From Candidatus Latescibacterota bacterium (GTDB taxonomy: Bacteria > JAAXHH01): 7,422 nt of DNA. The stretch is taken from assembly GCA_022821935.1 (NCBI GenBank), contig JAJECR010000200.1:1-7422 (forward strand). The letters run 5' to 3'. How positions within the stretch are numbered: the first letter of the stretch is position 1; every line of letters begins with the position of its first letter. Both the position numbers and the translations under genes were made by a program. Below, piece by piece: positions 1 to 5,270 of this stretch. The notes under the pieces were generated by a model, which was not told where the DNA came from, searched no databases, and saw only the letters and a program-made list of their open reading frames with translations.

Positions 1-2283
1 CGCGAATACAAACGGTTTGAAGTCCAGATCCGTTCGGTATGCGAAGTTCTGCAGCCAGTAGGTCATGATCAGGTACGCAATTGGCGTAGCCGCCAGAATC
101 GCCGTGAGTACCATGACCAGATATTCTCTGGCCAGTAGCGACACGGTATGGGCGAGCGTCCCCCCGAGTACCTTGCGTATGCCGATCTCATGGGCCCTGT
201 TTTTCGTAGTAAACGCCACCAGCCCCACAAGTCCGAGGCAGGCAATGAGCAGCAGGATCAACGAAAACACGATCAACATCGACCCGACCGTTTCCTCGGA
301 CTTGTACTGCTCGTCAAAGAGGTCATCCAGAAACGTGTAGAGCAGCGGAAAACCGGGATACAGCGTTCCCCAGGCTTGTTCGACGTCCCGCAGCGCCGAA
401 GCCATGTGATCCGGATGAAGCCGAACCGAGATGTATCCTCCCGTTCCCTGGGCTATCAACAGGGGTTCAATGGGATGATGGAGCGATCTCATGTGAAAGT
501 CCTTTACGACGCCGACTACCTGGAAAACGCCATTGTACCATGGCGTGTCCATGTTGATCGGTTGATCTATTGCCGTCTCGGGCCTTTCCCATCCGAGTCG
601 CCTGGCGGCGGCTTCGTTCACTATGATCCCGTTTCCGGGTTTTGCCGCGTAAAGTTGGCCGGTCAGCACCTCCAATCCCAGGGTTTCGAACAGGTCCATG
701 TCCGCGAAAAGCATCGGGATTTCGAAGTGCCCGGCGACTGGACTATTGCCCGATCGAACCTTGAACGTTCGGAGAATGCCGCGGCCGCCCACATTCCCGG
801 GGATCGTAAAGGAAACGGCTACGCCCGCGATGCCCGGACTCTGAAGCAGCGCGTCTTTGAAAACGTCGTAGTCTTTGAGTATCTCTTCAAACGTCGCCGT
901 GATGACGACGACAGGATCTTCCGTGAATCCCAATGGTTTCGATTTCAAATACGATAGTTGCTGATATACCGTGGCCGAGGCGGCGATTATCGTAACCGTG
1001 ACCATGAACTGAAGGGTCACCAGGCCCTTTCTGGCCGCATACCGTCCGCCGTCTAATCTGGAATGCCCGCCGTAGATGACCAGCGCCTTCATTTTCAGAA
1101 ACAGATGGGCAGGATAGGCGCCCGATAGTACGGCCAAAAGTACCATTGCGCAGATCACGGCGATCCATCCCCAGGACCAGCCGATGCTCGAAATGGCGTA
1201 TGACTTTCCCAGCCACGCATTGAAAGTAGGCAGGGAAAGATAGGCCAGGCCAATCGCAAGCAGGAACGCGCATGAGGCAACGACAGTCGATTCACACAGG
1301 TATTGCCTGACCAGGTGGTGTCGATGGGCGCCAACCAGGAATCTCACCCTGAATTCATGCAACCTGTTCGCCGACAGGGCAGTAGCCAGTATGATGTAAT
1401 TAAAACAGGCGACGAGAATCAGAAAGCAGGCCACCGATGTCAGTATGAAAAGCGTAGCACTGTTGGTGTTTGGCGAAAGTTCAGTATCCAGACTTGATGA
1501 AGTATGGATTTCCAACAGGGGTTGAAGAAAAGGACTGCGCTCGGGTCTGAGCGAAGGCTGGACATGCTTGTCGAGAAAACCGGGCAGCTTTTGTTCCAGG
1601 TCCGTTGCCACGGCGTCTTCCGTTAACAGGAGATAGGTAAAGTACCGGCGGTCCGTCCAGCGCGTTAACGGATCGCCATAGTACTGTTCCGTCCTTGTGA
1701 TCATCGAGATGAAGAAATCTCCTCTGATGTGCGTGTTGGCGGGCGCATCCTGAATCACTCCGGTTACTGTGAGATCGAATAAATCATCGGCCCTTATGAT
1801 CCGGCCGACAGGATTGGCCTCTTCGAAGTATTTCTCCGCGACGCTTTCGGTGATCACGACTGAATAGGGTGCGCTGAGCGCGGAATTGCCGCCGCCGCTT
1901 ACAAATCGGTACGAAAAGACATCGAACAACGATTCATCGGCCCAGTAGACGCTACGCTCGTAGTTGACCTTGTCCCCGGCACGCATCATCCATTGTCCCG
2001 CGGGCGGGAGCAGCCGAACCGAATCGACCACTTCCGGAAACTCCCTTTGCAAAGCGGGTCCCATGGCCGCGGCGACCTGGCCGTTAGTCCCAAACACGAC
2101 CCGGTAGATCCTGTCCGCATGGGCATGGTAACGATCAAAGCCGATTTCTTCTTTTACGTGCAAGAGTAGCAACAGGCAGCCAGCCATCCCGATGGCCAGG
2201 CCCGCGACGTTGATCAGCGTGTAGCTGATACGCTTGCGCAGACTGCGAAACGCGGTTTTCAGATAGTAGTGTAACATGTTCAT
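1..2283 (-). CDS. ABC transporter permease, tandem FtsX/MacB-type (3' end cut by window)
   Basis: An open frame of 761 codons reads from ATG at 2283 to the left edge without a stop. The N-terminus (about residues 12-50: a basic stretch, then INVAGLAIGMAG, a hydrophobic segment and FDRYH...ADRIYRV) is the hallmark of the roughly 800-residue permeases with two MacB-like periplasmic domains and two FtsX blocks. Predicted membrane segments lie near residues 17-42, 274-300, 328-350, 363-395, 414-436, 665-690 and 710-735. The FtsX coupling motif EIGIRKVLGG follows the sixth; a degenerate copy follows the second. The last membrane helix and tail, about 40 residues, should lie beyond the edge. The product would sit in the inner membrane and work with a separate ATPase, which is not in this window; the substrate cannot be read from sequence. 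Start: an in-frame TAA lies ten codons upstream. No clear ribosome site precedes ATG 2283 or the next ATG at 2277, so the exact start is uncertain. Confidence 0.9.
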   Translation of the reverse strand, partial: MNMLHYYLKTAFRSLRKRISYTLINVAGLAIGMAGCLLLLLHVKEEIGFDRYHAHADRIYRVVFGTNGQVAAAMGPALQREFPEVVDSVRLLPPAGQWMMRAGDKVNYERSVYWADESLFDVFSYRFVSGGGNSALSAPYSVVITESVAEKYFEEANPVGRIIRADDLFDLTVTGVIQDAPANTHIRGDFFISMITRTEQYYGDPLTRWTDRRYFTYLLLTEDAVATDLEQKLPGFLDKHVQPSLRPERSPFLQPLLEIHTSSSLDTELSPNTNSATLFILTSVACFLILVACFNYIILATALSANRLHEFRVRFLVGAHRHHLVRQYLCESTVVASCAFLLAIGLAYLSLPTFNAWLGKSYAISSIGWSWGWIAVICAMVLLAVLSGAYPAHLFLKMKALVIYGGHSRLDGGRYAARKGLVTLQFMVTVTIIAASATVYQQLSYLKSKPLGFTEDPVVVITATFEEILKDYDVFKDALLQSPGIAGVAVSFTIPGNVGGRGILRTFKVRSGNSPVAGHFEIPMLFADMDLFETLGLEVLTGQLYAAKPGNGIIVNEAAARRLGWERPETAIDQPINMDTPWYNGVFQVVGVVKDFHMRSLHHPIEPLLIAQGTGGYISVRLHPDHMASALRDVEQAWGTLYPGFPLLYTFLDDLFDEQYKSEETVGSMLIVFSLILLLIACLGLVGLVAFTTKNRAHEIGIRKVLGGTLAHTVSLLAREYLVMVLTAILAATPIAYLIMTYWLQNFAYRTDLDFKPFVFA

Positions 2284-2368
2284 GTCGTCGAAGGCCAGTT
2301 TGGGGATTTACATACCCTCAAACATTACTATTGGATGGTGCCTGAGTCCCGCCACTTCACGCATATTC

Positions 2369-2416
2369 GGCTATGTATAGGCTATAGTACAGACTATTTA
2401 ACAAGGCTATTGTACA
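2369..2416. repeat. three GGCTAT-type direct repeats upstream of the permease
   Basis: GGCTATAGTACA (2380-2391) and GGCTATTGTACA (2405-2416) match at 11 of 12 positions. A shorter relative, GGCTATGTATA, abuts them at 2369-2379. Starts are 11 and 25 bases apart. The right-hand copy overlaps the candidate -10 box of the permease promoter, and each copy on the - strand resembles a -10 element. They could be binding sites for a regulator or a set of alternative -10 boxes; the sequence does not decide between these. Confidence 0.45.
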
Positions 2417-2439
2417 AAAAACTGTTTAAGAGGTGTCAA
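2409..2439 (-). promoter_or_regulatory. candidate promoter for the permease gene
   Basis: On the - strand a perfect TTGACA (2439-2434) is followed after 19 bases by TACAAT (2414-2409), a five-of-six match to the -10 consensus. The 19-base spacer is longer than ideal. Further -10-like hexamers lie closer to the gene, such as TACTAT at 2390-2385, so the true -10 could differ. The predicted transcript would carry a leader of about 120 bases before ATG 2283. Confidence 0.35.
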
Positions 2440-2520
2440 CTTCCTGGCGTGACGGGCAACAACTTACAACTCATTGGAAACTATGTATTTTATCGCTAAA
2501 ACTGTTAATTTCCCGGTCGA

Positions 2521-3681
2521 TCACGAACCGGTAACGGCTGTATCAGATACAAAACCCAGATAGTTTTCCGGATGGACAACCTGGAACGTACTGTCGGGAT
2601 AAGCCCTGTGCCAGGCGCCGGGCGCCCGGTTGGATTCGGGAGACCATTTCATTTCCGTCGCGAGCAATCGCCCTCCCCATTCCTCGACCAGATCGATCTC
2701 CTGGCGGTCGTATGTACGCCAGAAGTAGCTCTCCGTCAAGCGGCCGTTGTACAGGTTGTACTTCATCCGCTCAACCAGGACGTAGTTTTCCCACAGTGAT
2801 CCCGCGTCGCCACGCATCGCCAGTGGATTGAAGTTGTTGATCAGTCCGTTCCTGATGCCGTTGTCGTAGAAGTAGTAGCGCTGGCTCTTGGTTATTTCCT
2901 TTCGCAGGTTGCGGCTGAAGCCACGGCGGCTGTACAGAATATAGGATTTTTCGAGCAGGTCGAGGTAGCGATCCACGGTGTTCGCGCTCATGCCGAGTTG
3001 GGTGCCCAGTTCGGAAGTCGATATCTCGTGCCCGATCTGGAAGGCGAGTAGTTGCAGCAGCCTGGTCAGCTTGTCCGCATGGCGTATGCCCTCCAGCTCA
3101 AGTATGTCTTTGAAGAGATAGGAAGCGATCAATTCCTTAATGTAAAGTTGCCGGTCTTCGTTCGAGTCCATGAGGACGACTTCGGGATACGATCCGTAGA
3201 TCAGCCTTTGTTCGAGATGGCCCCTGGTCTGGTGCGCGGATTCCCTTTCCTGGATTTCCAGTTGGGCGAGAGGCAGAAGCAGCAGGGTATACTTGCGGCC
3301 GGTCAGCGGCTCGCCGGTTTGCCTGGCCAGGTCGAAGGAAGAAGAACCTGTGGCGATGATCCGAAGCCCCTCTACATGATCGGCCAGCAGCTTGAGATTC
3401 AGTCCGATTTCCCGGATATGCTGTGCTTCGTCGATTATCAGTGTACGCCGCCTGCCGACGAAGGACGTCAATTTGGCCTGGGATTGACTCTCGAGGTATT
3501 CCCGGACCACGATATCCTCCCCCGTCACGAGCAGGGCGTCGGGGTCGTGTTCCCGTATGTAACGCTTGATCAGCGTGGTCTTGCCTACTCTTCTGGGACC
3601 GTAAACCACAATGGCTTTACCCGGTGTAACCAGTTGAGTGAGCCTGACGAGTTGCGCTTGAGGAATGTATGGATTTGTCAT
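2521..3681 (-). CDS. AAA-type ATPase with C-terminal DUF4143 domain
   Basis: The 386-residue protein matches the usual length of the AAA/DUF4143 family. Seen directly: Walker A GPRRVGKTT (28-36), Walker B LIIDEA (81-86), a sensor-like ATGSSS (110-115), the family motif YGSYPEVV (162-169), a winged-helix segment (about 219-250, ELGTQLGMSANTVDRYL), and a C-terminal E-x-D...E-x-K arrangement (E328, D330, E343, K345) like a PD-(D/E)XK nuclease fold. The family is widespread, often mobile, and its cellular role is poorly defined; ATP binding is well supported and nuclease activity is inference. The start at 3681 is forced, because a TAA lies in frame four codons upstream and no other ATG is near; there is no ribosome site. 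The gene is transcribed away from lexA and looks unrelated to the SOS cassette. Its base composition is lower in GC than the cassette. Confidence 0.9.
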   Translation of the reverse strand: MTNPYIPQAQLVRLTQLVTPGKAIVVYGPRRVGKTTLIKRYIREHDPDALLVTGEDIVVREYLESQSQAKLTSFVGRRRTLIIDEAQHIREIGLNLKLLADHVEGLRIIATGSSSFDLARQTGEPLTGRKYTLLLLPLAQLEIQERESAHQTRGHLEQRLIYGSYPEVVLMDSNEDRQLYIKELIASYLFKDILELEGIRHADKLTRLLQLLAFQIGHEISTSELGTQLGMSANTVDRYLDLLEKSYILYSRRGFSRNLRKEITKSQRYYFYDNGIRNGLINNFNPLAMRGDAGSLWENYVLVERMKYNLYNGRLTESYFWRTYDRQEIDLVEEWGGRLLATEMKWSPESNRAPGAWHRAYPDSTFQVVHPENYLGFVSDTAVTGS

Positions 3682-3684
3682 AAT

Positions 3685-3713
3685 ATTGAATTAATTAACG
3701 TAAATTGTGTCAA
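3685..3713 (-). promoter_or_regulatory. candidate promoter for the AAA ATPase gene
   Basis: On the - strand a perfect TTGACA (3713-3708) and TTCAAT (3690-3685, four of six) are separated by 17 bases. The -10 box ends only three bases before the ATG at 3681, so transcription from it would begin at or just inside the start codon. This gives a leaderless message or means that the real -10 lies further upstream. A small AT-rich inverted repeat (AATAAT, five-base loop, ATTATT; 3712-3728) touches the -35 box and could be an operator. Confidence 0.35.
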
Positions 3714-3792
3714 TAATCAAGTATTATTTTGGATAAATTGGATCCGATAAGAGGGCTTCGTTACACCCATCCCGCTTTAATTCTAAAAACAC

Positions 3793-3821
3793 TTGACATT
3801 ACAGACAAATGTCTGTTTTAT
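3793..3821 (+). promoter_or_regulatory. lexA operon promoter
   Basis: A perfect TTGACA at 3793-3798, a 17-base spacer and TTTTAT at 3816-3821 (four of six, keeping the key A and final T) form a good housekeeping promoter. Predicted start of transcription is near 3828, giving a leader of about 78 bases before the lexA ATG. The palindromic operator fills nearly all of the spacer and overlaps the first base of the -10, as expected for repression by blocking RNA polymerase. Confidence 0.75.
3801..3816. promoter_or_regulatory. LexA operator (SOS box) upstream of lexA
   Basis: ACAGACA-AA-TGTCTGT is a perfect 16-base palindrome with 7-base arms and a 2-base centre. Its place between the -35 and -10 boxes of the lexA promoter, 90 bases before the lexA start, makes autoregulation by LexA the simplest reading. 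Written as AGAC-N4-GTCT it shares the AC-N4-GT core and spacing of the Gram-positive (GAAC-N4-GTTC) and cyanobacterial types, but the outer bases differ. It is unlike the E. coli CTGT-N8-ACAG box. I found no second full copy in the window, so the whole operon probably relies on this one. Confidence 0.75.
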
Positions 3822-3836
3822 GGGTTTACAGATGCT

Positions 3837-3870
3837 CGTTTTGACGCGCCTCGACACGTTTTGGCGTGCT
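3837..3870. repeat. imperfect direct repeat in the lexA leader
   Basis: CGTTTTGACGCGCC (3837-3850) and CGTTTTGGCGTGCT (3857-3870) match at 11 of 14 positions and start exactly 20 bases apart, about two helical turns. They lie downstream of the predicted transcription start and upstream of the ribosome site. They could bind a second regulator or be chance; nothing else in the sequence supports a role. Confidence 0.3.
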
Positions 3871-3894
3871 GATTGTTTAACGCGCAGAATCGTT

Positions 3895-3900
3895 TGGAGG
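3895..3900 (+). promoter_or_regulatory. ribosome binding site that fixes the lexA start
   Basis: TGGAGG ends five bases before the ATG at 3906, an ideal Shine-Dalgarno distance. It selects this ATG over an in-frame TTG at 3873, which has no such site and would add 11 residues outside the normal LexA length. Confidence 0.8.
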
Positions 3901-3905
3901 TCATC

Positions 3906-4520
3906 ATGGCCTACACATCGCCTGGAGAGACCAGAGAGAAGATCTACGGTTTCGTGCGGGACCGGATCATGAACGGGACCTCGCCCACGACCCGCGAAGT
4001 GCAGCGCGCCTTCGGGTTCCGGGCGGTCCAGTCGGCCCGGCAGCACCTGGAGAAGCTGGTGCTCGAGGGGAAGCTCGCCAAGGTGGGCGGCAGGTCCAGG
4101 GGCTACCGTCTGCCGGAGTTCGGCAAGGCCAGTCCGCCCCAGCTGGTCCCCATGCTGGGGCGTGTCCAGGCGGGCGAGTTGACCGAGGCCATGGAGAACC
4201 CGCCGGAGTACATCATGGCGCAGACGCGCTTCGAGGACGGCGAACTCTTCGCGCTGACCGTGGAGGGGGAGAGCATGCTTTACGCCGGTATCCTGCCGGG
4301 GGACATGGTGATCGTGCGCCGGCAGCCGACGGCCAGCCCGGGAGATATCGTGGTGGCCCTGGTGGGCGATGAGGCCACGGTGAAACGGTACCGTGAGCGG
4401 GACGGCCGCGTCGAGCTGCATCCGGAGAACGACGCTTTCAGTCCGATCATTCCCCGTGAGGATGGGGCACCGTTTTCGCTCCTGGGCAAGGTCATCGAGG
4501 TGCGACGGAGCGTTGACTAA
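3906..4520 (+). CDS. lexA: LexA SOS repressor / self-cleaving peptidase (S24)
   Basis: The 204-residue product has the standard LexA length and layout: an N-terminal winged helix (about residues 8-70) and a C-terminal S24 latch/peptidase domain (about 80-204). Visible catalytic features are the cleavage site Ala89-Gly90 in GRVQAGE, the nucleophile Ser123 in VEGESM, and the general base Lys160 in EATVKRY. It should repress the operon as a dimer and be inactivated by RecA-stimulated autocleavage after DNA damage. The segment GFRAVQSARQHLE (37-49) aligns with GFRSPNAAEEHLK of E. coli LexA. The bases-contacting Asn41, Glu44 and Glu45 of E. coli are replaced by Gln42, Arg45 and Gln46, which fits an operator unlike the E. 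coli one. It is the first gene of the cassette; an 84-base gap without a terminator precedes imuA. Confidence 0.95.
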   Translation: MAYTSPGETREKIYGFVRDRIMNGTSPTTREVQRAFGFRAVQSARQHLEKLVLEGKLAKVGGRSRGYRLPEFGKASPPQLVPMLGRVQAGELTEAMENPPEYIMAQTRFEDGELFALTVEGESMLYAGILPGDMVIVRRQPTASPGDIVVALVGDEATVKRYRERDGRVELHPENDAFSPIIPREDGAPFSLLGKVIEVRRSVD

Positions 4521-4604
4521 GCTCACGCCGGCTAAGGAGCACCGGATAGACGCGGCGAGCAAGAAACATCAGGCAGCATCATCGGGACAACCGAAGGAGA
4601 AGCC

Positions 4605-5270
4605 ATGTCCGCCCCGCAGGACCGGGATCCGCAGGACCGGGATATGCCGGACCGGGATCTGCAGGATCTCGAACCCTACTTCACGCGGATGCCCGAGGGA
4701 GACCGGAAAGAACAGCCGCGCTGGTCGCGGGTGCAACTGGCCGGACGCCTTTGCGAACTCTCGTCTGTCCCCGGGACCGCCCTGTTGACCGCCGCCTTCC
4801 GATTGGTGCTGGACGCGCAGCTCGAGGGCGAGCCGGCGGCCTGGATCACGGCGACGCCGGACACTTTCTTCGCGCCGGACGCGGTGGAGAGCGGCGTGGA
4901 CCTGGACGCCCTGGTGGTCATCCGCGTCCCGGGCGTCGGCGCCGTGGCGCGCGCGGCGGACCGGGTCCTGCGGTCGGGCGGCTTCGGCCTGGTCGTGATG
5001 GATCTGCACGCCGATTCCAGGATCCCCGTTCCGCTGCAGGTGCGCCTGGCCCGGCAGGCACGGGACCACCATGCCGCCCTCCTGTGCCTGACCGCCAAGT
5101 CCCGGGAGGCGCCTTCGATGGGACCGATGGTTTCCCTGAGGGGCCATACCTCATGCCGCCGCCTAGCGGTCGACCGTTTTCAATACGAAATCGAAGTACT
5201 GAAGGACAGACGTCATGGACCGGGCTGGCGCCACACCGAAATCTGCCGGGGGCCGGACGGCCTGCATTAA
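4605..5270 (+). CDS. imuA: ImuA, RecA-like partner of the mutasome
   Basis: This 221-residue protein resembles the RecA-like ImuA proteins encoded next to imuB and dnaE2. The core runs from GRLCELSS (47-54) through WITATPDTFF (80-89), GVDLDALVVIRVP (97-109) and a Walker B-like FGLVVMDL (127-134) to a conserved tail, EVLKDRR...GPGWRHTEICRGPDG. In known cassettes ImuA supports DnaE2/ImuB translesion synthesis and contacts RecA. The expected P-loop position (about 50-60, ELSSVPGTALLT) has no GK[ST], so ATP binding is doubtful. Residues 4-23 are a five-residue repeat (PQDRD and variants) probably outside the folded domain. The start at 4605 has a strong AAGGAG five bases upstream; later ATGs at 4644 and 4689 do not. 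The 3' end overlaps imuB by 56 bases, indicating coupled expression. The annotation rests on similarity and context. Confidence 0.8.
   Translation: MSAPQDRDPQDRDMPDRDLQDLEPYFTRMPEGDRKEQPRWSRVQLAGRLCELSSVPGTALLTAAFRLVLDAQLEGEPAAWITATPDTFFAPDAVESGVDLDALVVIRVPGVGAVARAADRVLRSGGFGLVVMDLHADSRIPVPLQVRLARQARDHHAALLCLTAKSREAPSMGPMVSLRGHTSCRRLAVDRFQYEIEVLKDRRHGPGWRHTEICRGPDGLH
4614..4673. repeat. 15-bp tandem repeat at the start of imuA
   Basis: Four 15-base units lie in frame: two identical copies of CCGCAGGACCGGGAT (4614-4628, 4629-4643), a diverged copy starting ATGCCGG (4644-4658), and a more diverged one (4659-4673). They encode PQDRD, PQDRD, MPDRD and LQDLE. The identical first two units point to a recent duplication. 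Because the period is a multiple of three, copy-number change would lengthen or shorten the acidic/basic N-terminal tail without a frameshift. Confidence 0.85.

Larger units (their letters stand above)
2284..2520. other. AT-rich intergenic spacer between ATPase and permease genes
   Basis: This 237-base gap lies between the stop of the ATPase gene and the start of the permease gene, both on the - strand. It is clearly richer in A and T than the flanking genes. It holds a candidate permease promoter and three GGCTAT-type repeats. I see no GC-rich stem followed by a T-run that would be a convincing terminator for the ATPase gene, so read-through into the permease is possible. No small ORF with a ribosome site stands out. 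Confidence 0.6.

Noticed and set aside
148..957. A 269-codon + strand frame inside the permease gene
   Set aside because: It is a shadow. The - strand frame is open through the whole region and gives FtsX/MacB motifs and membrane segments; the + strand product has no recognisable features.
887..1273. A short - strand frame suggesting the permease is broken by a frameshift
   Set aside because: It lies in a different frame. Direct translation from ATG 2283 stays open for 761 codons to the window edge, so no frameshift is needed.
2440..2520. Rho-independent terminator after the AAA ATPase gene
   Set aside because: On the - strand I found no stable GC-rich stem followed by a run of T; only weak AT-rich pairings exist.
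3052..3750. A 232-codon + strand frame opposite the AAA ATPase
   Set aside because: It is antisense to clear Walker A and Walker B motifs and has no ribosome site or family signature.
3873..3905. TTG start extending LexA by 11 residues
   Set aside because: There is no ribosome site there, while ATG 3906 has TGGAGG at ideal spacing and gives the normal LexA N-terminus.
3783..4562. A 259-codon - strand frame opposite lexA
   Set aside because: It is antisense to a complete LexA with its full catalytic set, and it would run through the lexA promoter and operator.
4521..4604. Separate promoter or terminator between lexA and imuA
   Set aside because: The 84-base gap shows no -35/-10 pair, no operator and no hairpin with a T-run; it contains only the imuA ribosome site, which supports a single operon.
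5206..5211. ACAGAC before imuB (also at 2389-2394, and GTCTGT at 4763-4768) as further LexA boxes
   Set aside because: These are single half-sites with no matching inverted partner at the four-base spacing, and the one at 5206 overlaps the imuB ribosome site by chance.
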